Shown one piece after another: positions 10,551-25,500 of a DNA stretch of 64,000 bases. Origin of the DNA: Lytechinus pictus (lineage: Eukaryota; Echinodermata; Echinoidea; Temnopleuroida; Toxopneustidae); the NCBI RefSeq assembly GCF_037042905.1, contig NC_087252.1, positions 36,643,556-36,707,555 of the forward strand. The letters are read 5' to 3'. Numbering within the stretch: the stretch's first letter is position 1; each line of letters opens with the position of its first letter. A model generated the notes under the pieces. The model saw only the letters and a program-made list of their open reading frames with translations. It did no database searches and had not been told where the DNA came from. A program made the position numbers and the translations under genes.

Positions 10551-13500
10551 TAAGCTCCTACGTGAACGGCGAACACCATCCATATATCATTAGTCATTCG
10601 TAAGACGTATTTTTGTTTAGTGATTTGGGAACAGTGAATTGATTCTTAATATATCTTCTATTCCTAATTTTATTTGTAACTTGATAACATACCGAGACAA
10701 AAGGGGTACCGTTTCAATTAAATTGTTTTGCCATCGCAAATTGCAGCATTGGAGAGCATGCAAATTTATGGTAGGTTCCTTACTTTAGCCTACGTCAAAG
10801 TTTAAGAACCCAATATAGGTATCACAGGCCAAAATACTTTCCCATAGACTCGTGTGTTAAAGTGGCACTTTAAAAAATCATAAAAAATAAGGAGGAAATT
10901 CGAGGGTTGAATGTTTACTACCAGTGGATGGGATATATGTCTGACATTCCATATCTTACCAGAAAAGGGTTCCTCGACCGGCTCATTTTAAAAATAAATC
11001 GGCATTTATGAAGACTACACCTGCCAGGATCAAATATTCACTATTAATTTGGCGCAAATATTCACTACTGAATGATACGCGCCGTATAAGCTAAAAAAAC
11101 AACAACAACAAATTCATCACTTAACGGAGTAAAATGGCCCTTATTCTTCCGCCTGTAAAAACAATAATTCCAAAGTGGTGACATATCTTTCAAATTTGGA
11201 AAAAGGAAGTTCAGTAGGTACCCTCCCTAAAATCAGTATTATAAACTGTCAGTCATATTCATTAATTTTTGTCAATCAGCAATATCAAATTTAAAAATTG
11301 AGAATGGGTTGGCTCGAATGAATATCTTTTGCCTGCCAGTTGTAATTAGGCCCATGAAACCTATAGCCTTCTAAATACCTGCAATAGTCGTCTCGCCCAT
11401 CGCTATCTTCGTCTTTCATATACCAAGTATTGGAATAGCCTGGGTCAAACCATTCTTCGGAGGGGTTTGGAGATGTGTACGCTAATAGGTCATCTTCCAT
11501 CGAACCAGCCAGTAAGCAGGACATGAATGGTTTTCCATCAGTTCTTACTATTCTGTAAAAAAGAAGAATTAATGCAAATTTCAGGGCTGCGAAAGTCGAA
11601 TAATGCTAGCACTAATGAATCTGGAATTAGTGATACTAGAGGTAATTATGATATTGATGATGGTGATGACGATAATGCAAACATTATTGTGTTTAAAAAT
11701 ATTAATCATATGGAACTAATGCCTTTTTTTAGTTTTAGAACCATGTTTATGTTCATAATGGTAAATTGATATATGAATTTATTAAATCAATATTTGTTTA
11801 CATGACTAAACGAGAGACAAAAAGAGACTCTAAATCGAAATGTTGAAACAAAAAACTAAAGAAGTGAAAATAAGACTATGTATTCCGTCTTTCAAAGCCT
11901 TTGACTGGAGTGATATTGCATGTAAGAGTACAGAAATTGTGAAATTAAATAAGTTGCAACAGGTTTAAATTACCACCGTCATTATAAAGTCGATAATAAA
12001 AAAGACAATAATAATAATAATAGTTATACTTATATATGTTACGTAATCAATTTCTTTCTCCGGTTTAGAGTGGTGAAGGTCTCTGACCGAAAAGTTGGCT
12101 AGATTTTTTTAATTCAAATGTATTAAGGGTCTGTTGTCTAACACATTATTGCAGAATTTTCCTGTCTTATCTGTTTAAAAATTAAAGTAAATTTCACATG
12201 TAAAACAGGGGGAAGCGACTGAACTTAGGAAGCTCTTTCAATTCAATAACTGCAAAAATACAACAAAAGTTTCGAGGTTAACAAATGATGATGTATACAT
12301 GATTTATTAAACGACGGTATCCATTGTTTATAATGACTTAAGCTATCGTTGCCCAATACCTGCAGAAGTCATTTGCCGCTCCTCGTCCCTGTACGTCAAC
12401 CCAACCCCTGAAGAATGACGTCATTCCCCGATCTTCGATGACGTAGGACCGCTCTAAAACTGTATTGTTACCTCTCCATTGTGGACAGATTGAGGGCGTA
12501 GTACTGTTTACTGATGGTGTTGTGGCATTTGACATAGATGCATTCTGCGGCTTGGCCGGTATGGTAATATTAATTTCTTTTGGAAGAGAAAAGAACAGAA
12601 AAACACATACAAAGTGCCTCTTGGAAAAAAAAACAATTCTTATTACGTTAGGTTTTGGGCATTTAGATACAAGCGGCAATTACAGAACAAGAAATTAATA
12701 AAAATCAATATACTGAAATGATGAACGGCTTGCATAAATGCACTCGCTCGCTATGTCATCAGGTATTGCATCTCCTTTACACACACCTAAAACTGCAAAA
12801 CTACACGCAACTTCGTAGTCACATTATGTTTGGTACCTGATGCCGTGGTGTAATTTATCATCATTGTGACGTTGTGTGACGTGTCATTCATGAAGTACGG
12901 TGTAGGTTGGGATGTTACGTTATAAACCATTGTGACGTTTTGTGTTGGAGTCGTAGTGACGTTGTACATCATTGTGGCATTGTACACCATTGTCTCGTTG
13001 GTCGCTACCGTTACATTTGGAGTCGTTGACTGATTTAACGTGCCATTGCTTTCAGATGGTGATGACGTTGGCATCCCTGATTCGAAAGAAGAAATGAAAG
13101 AGGATATTCTGCATATGTTTTTATTTTGAAAAGGACTGAGGAACAACTCCATAAAATCTATAAAGTAGATTCAAATGTTCATAAATAAAGAAAGATTAAG
13201 AATATGGACGTTTTGAAGAAAAAAAAGTAAGCTATTTTGGTCAAATAGTTTTAACATCAATTTGTTTTATTATCTCAATTGATATTATTTTTCATATCAT
13301 TCATACAAATCGATTAGAATTATTTAATACCCCCAAAGTAAAATATAATTACAATGTTGACATATTATTTGTATACAAATAATGTTTATATTGAAAATAT
13401 TACCAGACGATCTTGTCAGTTCCATTTATCTTAATTCGAGAATACAAAAAACGAAAAAAAAAATCAACTAGATTGCTACTCTCTCTCTCTCTCTCTCTGG

Positions 13501-16500
13501 CTTACATTGAATATATATTTGTTTAACAGTTTGAGGGTTAAAATTGAAAAATAATACGTACCAACTAGTTGAACGGAAATCGTTTTCTCTTGATTTTTGA
13601 ACCAACAGATATACTCGCCAACCCATGATAAATTCAATGATGTTATCGTCAACATAGATGTAAATGTACCAACATTGGTGGTGTATACATCCTTGATGGT
13701 ATTTTCTATTCCTATTGATGACGAAAAACACAGAAAATGTGAAAAAAGATGGGGCCTATTATTGTAATAATAACAATAATAATAATATAGGTATAATGCC
13801 CTAGGGTAGCCACTTCAGTTTCGAAAATTGTTCTACCAGCATGACCAGCGGGCCCTGCTATTATTATTATTACCCCGGTTTTAGCTGAGCTGCCTATACG
13901 CTCAAGCATTCAATGATCTTTTTATCCTACCGGGTACCTATTCACCTCACCTGGGTTGAGTGCAGCACAATGTGGATAAGTTTCTTGCTGACGGAAATCA
14001 CGCCATGGCTGGGATTTGAACCCACGACCCTCTGTTTCAAAGTCAGAAGACTAATCCACTGGGCCACAGTGCTCCACTGTCGTGAACGTTCTCTCATTAT
14101 GGTGTTTTATTTCATCTTATTTTGTATAATTATGGATAAAAGTATACAGTGCGTCCCAGAAAAAAAGGAAACCCGTTTTCAGAGACAAATTTTACAATCA
14201 TAAAATATGTCGGGGTTTTTTTCTGGGACGCACTGTATACAGAGAGGAGGGGGGAGGGGTTAGAGATGGAGGGAGGAGAAGATGGAGAGAGAGAGGGGGG
14301 TATATTATAATCAGAGAAATGCGTATACTTGTATAAGTCAAGAGGGTGTAGCTGAAGAGAGGTTTAAGGAAATAAGGAAGTTTATTGAATATAAGGAAAC
14401 AGAAAGACTGGGTGCAATAAAATAATATAGACAATCATGGGGGAGAAGTAGTGGAGAGAGTCAGAGAGTCATGCGTGTGTGCATGTGTGTGTCTGTTTGT
14501 CTGTGAATGGGGATGTGCGTGTGTGCGTATGACGGTATGTTCGTGAGAGAGTTAGGGAATGAAGACAACAAACTGGAAAAGGTGAGGAAGATTGAGAACA
14601 AGAAATTATCAGTTTGTCTAAGAGCAGAGAGCCTATAAACCTTTATTCCATTGTAGCTTAAGATGCATGTCAAGTCAATTTCAATGCAATTGTAATAATT
14701 GCATACTATAGAATGAAAAGAAAAAGCCGATCCATTTATATTTCCAAATTGTAAGAGTGCAGAACCACTATTTATTTGGGGTAAGTCAAATTTAACTCCA
14801 TCTTTATTAATTTTGAACATATCTTTTTTTAATCTATGTTTTTGTTGGTTTGTTTGATCAACATGACATCATCAATTATTACAATGATGATAATAATAAC
14901 AGAAAAGATAGTGTAATTAACAATCGATGTAAAATCATAAACAAGGAACATTAATAAGGAACGTACCGTCTTCAGTGATTTCTCTGCCGTTAGGATCGTG
15001 CCACTGCGGTCGAGAGCAGTTCTCACAGCTGGCGGAGCAGAAAGCGGTGATATTTGAACCCTCGTCTCTGATCACGTGACCTTTTCCGGCAACAACAGGC
15101 CACAGTGAGATCTCAACTTCTGTTATCAGGCGGTGATTAGTGGAATATAATGGGATATTATTATTTATTATTACTTTATTTATTCTAGTATTATTATAAG
15201 AACTTTTGTCACCTTATATGAGGCCTGTAACTGAAAACAGGTAATTTTCGCAATCAGGACGCAGACGTGTTTTATAACGCAGATAATATTTATTGTCAAA
15301 ATCCAATGACAAAAAAGTTAGCCTTTGTCGAAAATCAATGAATCAAAGCAGTAGCGTTCCCAAGAGGAGCATTTAATGAAAGACTTGTCGGACAGTTTAT
15401 CCGACGCGTCCCGTTTTAACCGACAATTACCATAATAACAATGGTTCTTAGCCAATCAAACTCCGGAAAAGTTGTCAGATCTGACAACTTATCGGACAAA
15501 AATATGAATGATAAGCTCCCCCGGACTCTGGGAAAACGGCATTACTTTGGACAAAAAAAAAACCCTCTATGATTTGGTTTTCATTTTCAAAGAAATAGGT
15601 ACGTTGTAAAAGGTGTCTGCGTAGAGATTGGGAAAATACGCTATTCATACGAATCGCATTGGCGCATCCACGAACAAAAATGTTCTGACGAGGAAAAACT
15701 GGTAATACATATAAGTCAATGGCCACAATACTAGCACTTTCCCGTCGAAATTTCTTTGACAACATTTACGACTTGCTTATGTGTCGATTTCCTTTTGCGA
15801 GCATTGGCGTGGCGGGGAGGGGGGGGGGGTGCTCATCTTTCTTATGTTTTTTTCTTTACATAAACCACCACTTTTTAATACAGTGGTAGCCCTGTTGGGC
15901 GGCCCCCAGCCCCCTTGATCCACCACTGAACAGCAAGTTGAAAACGATCGTGTATTTAATCGATTTAATCATTTTTTTTTTCGTTGTCGTAGAAAATGCA
16001 TCGTAGAAAATACAATATAACATGATGCATGAAGATAAATATGAGTAATTAAGTTGACCAATCACACATTTGCAAACAGTTAACAGATTGCGGGTGAGAC
16101 AGGTGGGGGCAGCGCCAGTTGTAGGTGTAGTGAAGCTCATTTACACACCATTACTATAACAAGTTGCATTGTCGTCGAATATTGACGGGAAATTGCTGCA
16201 GTTGAGGTATCCCATTTCACTGAAAACGTCCGATGTCGGGTCGGCGCTGCACGAATCTACGACACGTTGACAGAGTTCACGGCAAGGTAGCAAATATCCT
16301 AAAAAAGAAACAGAACAAGTGCAATGAGTCAAACAAATTCTCAATAAATTTGGTGAAGAAAATAAGAGCAACTTTTCCTGAGGATAGGCAGTGAATGAAT
16401 AAGAAATGAGGGGTGGATCAAATTGATAAATTGAAAATTAAAACCACTTGTTTTGTAGTCACGCGCTTGCGAAATGTTTAGATATTTCATTCTATACATT

Positions 16501-19500
16501 TTGTGTTGTTTATTTATCATTTACATGGTACACGTTGTTCATGGTAAGGTATCAAGACAATTTATTTTCGCATAATGATATTGCAATATGGGATAATAAA
16601 AAACGTGATTTTCTTAGATCTATCTTTTTTTGCAAACTCTTCTGAAGAGCTCATTTGCAAAAAATGTTAGATCCTATTTTCATAAATTCATTTTTTTCTC
16701 AATGTATAGATTTTTAGTCGCTCTGATTATACAAAAGAAAAGTTGAAATTCCCATTGAAACGTGAATATAAAAATGCCAAGAAAAAAAATCACTTGCTTT
16801 TTTCAAAAAGGGTTGGATCCATTTTAGTTTGTTTGCCAAAGGGGCTAGATCCACATTTATAGGCTATGACGACTGGTAGTTTTCTTTTAAACCCAAGTTT
16901 ATGTTTACATGATAGGGTTGTATATCATGTCAATTTATTTTCGCCTAGGAAAATTGCAATATGGGAGAATAAAAACAAACTATAATATTCCTAAAATGTT
17001 ATAAAGTGGATCTTAGCGCTTTTGCAATCAAGCTCTTTAAATATTGCTACTAGTTCCAATGATAATGAAGGTAATAATATTAATAAGGATAACGAAAAAC
17101 TAATAACTGGTTGAGCTTTGTAATGTCGATTTTTAATTTAAAAAACAGTCTCAAAGGAAAAATATGAATTACGAAATCAGGGAACTGTGAACATCAAGGT
17201 AGAAACCTATTTCTGAATAGTTATTGTTGTTGATTTTGTACTTGTTTTTGCTTTTGTAATTTACCTGGTCCATGCGGTCCCATCTTTACACAGGGCGGTG
17301 CATAAACCGTGCACAAGAATTGTCTCATAAAATCAGCGCACTTGGTATCCATGGTTCTCAGTATCTTCTCAACCGGTGCAATGAGGCCAGCAGCAGCGGC
17401 CTGGGAGGAGAAGGCCGTTCCGGTAGAATACTGAACATGGCGGTAATGCACGTTACTGCACAGGCTACGAAATGTTGAAAATGTAATCTCTTCACAGTGA
17501 GCTGTAGTAAGATACATAAGAAAGGTTTTCAGATAAAATTTCACAATCACAAAGTTGATAAAAAGAACAAAATGGCTGAGTTAAATACTTACAAGTTACT
17601 TTCTACATTCCTTAGATTGAAATAGATTGTACCGATCCAGAGTTGGATTTTCAATCCACTAGATTTTCAATCCACTAGATTTTCAATCTACTAGATGTAT
17701 AATACATTTTGTTACGATTTCTTTTTGATTGGTCCCCGACCACAATTTTTTTAGATTGACCTTCAACCGACGGAATTTCGAGAATAAGAAGATAATAATG
17801 TATTATTGATTTATAAAAGAGAGGGAAATTACTAGGATAAAGACGGGGCAGATTTCGCCTTCTAAAATAATATGAAAAAAAAAGAAGAATGAAAAAGGGA
17901 AGAAAGATAACGTAGAATTTTAAGAAAATAGATATCAATAATTGATTTATTGTAAAGCTTTATCAACGAATTAAAATTTTAAGAAGGGCCCCTTATCACG
18001 CTACTGAGAAAATGTATACAATATATGCAAAATGATAATTTAATGACTTCTAAATAATTAATCAATCAGTTGGAAATATTGCAGGCGACGGTCTTACATT
18101 GTGAGCCTCGTGTTATGTCCGATTTTATGTTGATTGATATATTTATATCAATGATATTTACTCCCACGTGATGACAAAAAATTGTAAATGAGCACATGTT
18201 AAGGACAAAGCAATGTAACCATAGACTGCCCATTCCATGACTTTTTAGTAATAGTATTTATTAAAATCATTCAGTTGAATATCACACAAGTAATAGTACA
18301 TCAACAAAAACACTGATTACAAAGTCAAATATTCATAATACCAAAATTGTACAAAAAATACACAATATAACATTCAAACAATCTAGAACGAAATATATAT
18401 ATATACTTAGTCTGAAGAAAAAAATACAGATATAACAAAATTGAATTTATAGCGACGCAATGGAATGAAATAAAACTGAATGAGTATTAAGTAACATACA
18501 CCCTCCCACCCCAATCGCCCCCCCCCCCACACATCCCATCCAAGCCCAGCAAGCGCGGCCTCCTTCCCCTAAACCCCAGCCTACCCTCCCCTTCTATCTG
18601 CATTCTGTAATGCATTTTAGTTGATAAAACACGATATCTTCTTTACACAAATACAATGGTGCACGGGTTTAATAAAAAAAAAGTGTACTTGAAATCAAAA
18701 GGTCGGGATGTTTCTACTATCACAATGTGACGTCACCAGTTGATCTGTTTAGCAGGTTTACGGGCTGTGATTTCAATCGTTACTTTTGTTGTTAAAAGTC
18801 AATGATAGAATAATAATAGGATCATCTGCGTGTTTATATTTCAAACAATCCTTGCATGGTCCTCGCGCTTTCAACGGTGGATCGATGAAGGGATGCCAAG
18901 GGGTTTCGGCAAGCCACTTTCAGCAAAAAAAAGTAAAGAAGATAAAACTAGAATTGGTGAGAAGATAAAATGCTATTGAAACTTTAATCGGTCGAGTCAC
19001 CACACTAGCTTAAATAAAGAGAAATTGGGCAAAATATTAACAACCGTCCCAGAGACGATTTTCAGTGTGTCAGATCTCTTGATAATAGGTTTGAATCGGT
19101 TGGTGCTTTGTACCTTAGGAAAATAACACAAAGTAAAACAATTGAAAACTGAAATAACAATACTTAAACAAACCGGATGGATCCCTCTATTTGGTGCCTT
19201 TAATAATAATATTATTGTTTTGTTTTTCCTCGGGGTCCGAAATGGGTAGTCATTATTGGGGCAGACAGTTCTTGTATCAAATGCTTCCAAGCTGCTTAAT
19301 CTTGCACTTGCCCCAGGCACAATATTCACCATATGCACCTTTGTACATTAATACATTTACTACAGAGAGAAAACAAAACAAAATTAATCACACCATGAAA
19401 GAAATTCAAGGCTAAAATCGTTGTTCTGGTGCTCGGAATTCCGCTATTAGAGACAGATAACCTGAAAAGATGTCCGTACCTAGTACTATTAGCCCAGATT

Positions 19501-22500
19501 ACAGTCTCAGTTGATTTATCGTAACGGAGTAAGCGTAATACTCTAGACAATATTAAAAAGCAAACTACTCTGCGTATGGCTACGTAAGTCCTTAGAATTC
19601 CGTTATTAGAGACAGATACCCTTGATTGATTTCCTCGTCTTTTCCATTAGCCTAGTTTTCAGTTTTCGTCTTAATGTGTGTTACAGTAACAATACAACCA
19701 ATAAACATAATCCACTATGGACATTGGGATGTATATTGTTTGAAAAAGAGTTATACGAAGCACCGTGGTATGTTCCAATGACGGCTACCATAACATTTTT
19801 CTACATAATTTACCACTTTTTTAATGTTAGTCAGATTATCATGTGAGAAACTGACCGACTCGTGGGCACTTGTATTATGATGAAACCCAAAACACATGCT
19901 TGATTATATTCACGCAGAGACATTGACAGAGAGAGGTCGGCCAACCCAGTTTTAATAGGCTACCATCATGGTGCAAATTAGTTCGTTTGGGGTTTGCCTA
20001 ACAAAGCATCGTATACCTTGTTGGTAACATGGCACATAAACCGGGTTGGCCGAACCATGTCAAATAATTCTGTATTTATGATGACGACATCGCCCTCTGT
20101 ATGTCAAGAAATCCTCTAAACGTTCCTTGGACTTATTATTGGTTTGGGCTTCATTTTCACTGAGTCGAGAAAATATGTAGGTCACTATGAGAAGGCAAAA
20201 TGAAAATTGTCTTACTGTGTTAATGACCGACGCATTTGATTACTGTTAACGAACATGTCGATCGTAAGAGACTAAAATGGGTACTATATCTAATGCCTAA
20301 AGGAGAATGTCATGGGGGAAAAAATGCGTGCAACCTTTCATATTATATATGAATTGAAGTGAATATTTTTTTTATCCTATTCAATGATTTACCAATCCCT
20401 GATAAAATCAAGAATGTGAGTCAGCAACGAATAGGATGGAATGGAAATATATATACTTATTTTGGAAGGATCTTAGTATTTGAACAAGTTTCGTCTTTGG
20501 ATGTTACAGCTCAAGTATGAAATATAAAAATGTATGCAATTTGTATTTAAAAACAACCACACTGTAAATCTCAAAGATTTGAAATAAATTCAAAACGGGT
20601 GTGAATAGCAACAAGCCCATCATCGGATTTTATTTTCACCCCAGTCCAACGGATTCCAATTTATTGATATTCATGCACATGAATTACCACCTTATCCCCG
20701 TGGTAGGAATATCTTCAATCTTTATTTGAAATCCAAATGGTTTATTTTGAAAATCGAAATGGTTGACATGTATGAGCAAATATTTGTGCTTTTGATTGAA
20801 ATCCAGCTTTAGGTGTGAGTCACGATGTGACATCGACTGTCCACTATTTGAAGCAGCTACGAATGTAGTAAGATCCTGGAGATGTGTGGTAATAGGCACG
20901 TAAGCAGCGCTGTCTATCTAGAAATATTCTATTCAGAGGCACACAAGAAAACTACAATTAATATGGGAATTGATAAAGGTATAAAAAATGCATATTCAGC
21001 ATAATTTATAATGGTATGTATATATAGCGTAAGGAAAATGGGTGTTGATTCTTACGATGAATGTAGGGTTCCATACGGGCATCCTGATAAACACCTGTGT
21101 CAGTTTCACTGAAGGCTCGGATCAACACAGTGTACGCATCATCAGAGTTCAAATGAAGTTGTATCTGGTCTTGACCATAAACCGTCCTCACACCGCCGTC
21201 ATCACCGTGGTCGTTGTAGTATACGACCTCGAAGCCGTCGACTGCGGGAATCAGGCTTGGTTTAGGTTCCCTGATCAGCACCCAGCCGTCGTTCGATGCG
21301 GATCGCTCCAGGGTGAAAATAACAGAAGGAACGCGGGACTCCTCCGACGTGGGTCTGACGGCAATGGTGGTTGTGTTAGTGGCTGGGGTGGTAGTATTGG
21401 TGATATGGGAGGTATTGTTGGGCATCGTCATATTAGATGTAACATTTGTCATGCTAATAGAAGTGGTGGGTGTTGTAGGACTGGTGGTGGTCATGGTGGT
21501 GGTGGTACTTTCTTGCTCTCGGTAATTGCTGAGATCTAAAAACAAAAACAAAAGTTCAAATTGTACAAATATATTATAACAGCTATAATCGACGATAGAG
21601 TGTATGTGCAGCGATATCTTGAGCTTTTCTGTCAATTTTTTTTTTTTTAATCATGGGATCATAGCCATTAAATACATCGTAAAAACATCTTACGACCTCC
21701 GCATGGTATGTGTACGGCATTATCCCGGGCTTTGCACGATTAAAAACCCGACTAAGTGTACAGTGAGCGAATGTAGGGTTGCTCTCAGTTTTAAAGAGAG
21801 AGAGAGAGAGACGGATACAGAGCGAAATAAAGGATGGCTTTATGAACATAATTGACCTCGACCTACCATTCAGACATCGCCTCTCCTGTCTTTTGGAAGG
21901 GTAGTTTCTGCATTGCAAGACTTCCTCTGACCTGAATCCCAAACGCTTCATCTGTCCCTTGCACTTCTGGTTGATGATCTTCCTGCAGGTGTCCCTGCAC
22001 GGCGGCATCCTCTCCCCAGTCTCATGGTCACACGGTGGGTGGTAGGCACCGCAGATCAGAGCAAGAAGGTCCCGGGAGCACCCGGTATCAACTAGAGGCA
22101 TCAGGTGATCTACTGCATCCACGATCCCGCTCTGAGGGACAAACAAACCGAATATGTCACTCAAGGAGATGTTGCGGAATCCGAGTCTCCTGCATGCATC
22201 CACCTCGCTTTGCTGGCAGAGCTCCCGATCAGACGGGTAGGGACCCCCTGCAGAGGTCACTAGGAATACCTGAAATAAAACTGGATATGTAAGACACAAA
22301 CATTATGCATTTATACGTGGGCACTCTGGGTTTTTTTTGTTATGAGGGGATTATTCCTAAAAAAATTCTCAACCTTTAGAAATGACATTCAAAATTTCAT
22401 TTCTGAAATATAATTCAATTCACTTTATTGACGTTCAAAAAAAAAAGTATATATATAATTTTATCTCATTCATGAGAATGAAAGACCAACGAGCAAAAGC

Positions 22501-25500
22501 AAAAGGCCTTTAACACGTTGATCAAACATCTAAAACAAACATAATAAATATTGCAAAACTAATAAAAATAAATGAGAACAAATATATTAAACATGTACAT
22601 TCAGAGTCACATAATTATACAAGGAACTTAATATTACAAGCTTAAAATGTGTAATTTATTATAACGTCTAGGAAAATTTGGGGTTCGGAATCTATTTTAA
22701 GAATACAACTTAGAGGTTGTTTTTTTTAATGAAAAAAAAAGGAATAAAAGCAATTATCATTATCATTTACACGGTTTTATTTATCAAGGGTAACCCCGTC
22801 AGAAAACTAACTACTGTTTTCATTGAGGGCCCAGCCCAAAAAATAATATATTAAACAAAAAATGGATTTAGGAGTTAAAACATTTCAAAAATGAATTTAT
22901 CAAGACTACCGGTTTGCAGGGTATAAATGCATGTTAATACACACAGGCATACATAAATGTATATGTGTGTAGAACAAATGTTCACATTAAATTATTTAAT
23001 GTGCATGTCCATATATACCAGTAAGTGTGATAAACTGGAACGAAGACATTCAATAAATTTGACGTCAGGTTCCTGTCTTGTATTTCCCAAATGGTGGTAC
23101 TTTCTTTTCAAGAAAGTTATTGAAATGAATTGAATTTATTAGAACGTCACTGGCATTCGCCAATATTTTGTTCAAAACAAGAAGTACAAAATAATACAAA
23201 ACAAATAGGAATATAAGCAAATAAAAACAAAATAGCATTTCGTCAAAAAAAAAATATATGTCTACTTATAAATCGTAAATGCAAGTAAGGGGTCGAAAGG
23301 GGTTATTGTAAGGAGGATTTATCATGATGATTTCCATAAAAAATAGGTACTTAATCTTCACTGAAGTTCTGATCTATATCAATAGCGTATAAAAAAATAA
23401 TATTTCTTTTTATACATGCATCGAAATTTGTTTCCTTGGTCACAATTATAAAAATGTGTTCTTAGTAGGTAGCAATGGTCACACTTAAATGTATGTTCAG
23501 ATAACTACCATATATATATATATATATATATATATGTCCAATAGCTATTGGATAATCCTAATTTAACATTACCGATGTAAAACATTTTCTTTTAAGATAT
23601 ACCTATATTTAGCAAATTAATCCAAATATATGCATGGTAACTGTAAAGCCATTATGTCTTGTCGGGTGTAGGTGGGTTTTGAACAATGACAAGCCGCCAT
23701 ACCTCAGCCGGCAGAGACATTTTTTCGGAATCACCCATTTTTTCAAAGGGTAGATAGCTCTGGGGAACCTTGATTTAAGCTACGCCTACCATTGTTCTCT
23801 TCATCCATTTCTTTCACAATATATATATATATGGGGCGAGTTCCGATGGCCTGAAAGGGGAAGAATATACAACCGAAAGAGGGTCGTTGACACCTGGTTT
23901 TGAAACTTTGTCAGGGTAGGATTAGTTAAAATGTAAAGGGGTCAAACATTACAACGGTTTGATTGCCAAGACAAACAGTATTTGTGTTTACATAAACGTT
24001 GAATGCCTGAGTAACGCTTTCAATGTAAATGCACTTTTGGGAGTGGAAAGCTTCAATATATGCATTATTTTATTGTAAACGTGTCAATCATGTACTGTTT
24101 CCCCATCATCACTGAAGTTTCGAAGTACCGAGGGCTACAGTGTCATTTAAGTGGTATATTTCAAATTCAATACTTCTTCGTTCAATATTTACAGTCTAAG
24201 AAAGAGATCTCCTAAAATATAAGCTAATCTCAAAGTCATATGAACTGCACATCGATAGCATAGGAAAAAGATTATTAGAACACAATGGCCCGTATTCTGA
24301 AGTCGGGTTTAATTTAAACTCAGGTTTAAAATTGTGGTTTAAGTATGGGAAGCCAAAAGTATCAAATTTTTTATTAAGTTGTATGTTTCTTATGCTATTT
24401 TCTGTGCTCTTTCCTGATTCATCGATGGTGAAGACAATAATCTTTTCATATTTCCTAGACAATTATGAATGATTTGAGAGCCAAATGAGCTGAAGTATGA
24501 TATATCTACTGTTAGTGATATATGTAACAATTGGCTGTCCATACTGAAACCACAACTTTAAACCTGAGTCTAAGTTAAACCTGACTTCAGAATACGGGCC
24601 AATGAAGCCGTGGCAGACAAGCTGCGGTTGCTGCGGCTCATCTCACAAAGCAATTTTTCACATCTAACTGAGTGGATCATCCAAATATCTTCGTGTTGTC
24701 AACCTTCTAACAAACCTAGTTAATTGTTATTTAGGTATGTTAAAGCCAATTATCAAGTCTTGGCCAATGGGATGACTAAAATATTCGACAATATTGAAAT
24801 GAGGTAAATCATTTTTTTTTATTACATAATTTACTTACCAAGACCAGAATTTAATTCAGGTATTTAAAAAAAAATTACCATCAGACCTTTTTCCATTAAT
24901 GGTAGGATCTTTAATGACTAAAATTTGTTTCTAAATTATTATTAAAAATAATTGCATGAGCTGCTTTTTGAAAAAAAGTATTTATTATAACCTTATAATA
25001 GAGGACGTTCAGGTTGTACAAGTTACCGGTGAATATAATTTATTATAATAAAAAAGGATATACGGGTTATAACGAGATATAATACAACTAACCACACAAA
25101 ATACGAATATTGATTTATTTTTTTAGATTGCGTGCCAGATCTTTTCAATTGAAAAGTAATCACCAGCAAATTAAATAAGATCAATGAGACCCCACGACCA
25201 ATTAAACTGCGATTAACGGAACTGTCTTCAGGCATTATTTCCGAAACAGGAATACCATCTGCCAACAAGAAGTTGATGATTTATTTCACACGCGTTGGCA
25301 TTTCATAGTGAAATTATAAAGGCGTAGGTTTTTTTTGACATTTGTCTGAATACATTATTTAGCAGTGTTTAGCAAAAATGGTAGAATTTACTATGCCCAT
25401 GACAGTATATATACAGTGCGTCCCACAAAAAACAAAACCGAGATTTAGCGATGATTTATCATAACTTAATCATAAATACAATGGACAAATGACCTACCAA

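Noticed and set aside
21042..21539. 165-codon plus-strand frame
   Set aside because: It is the antisense shadow of the Thr-rich/FN3 exon.
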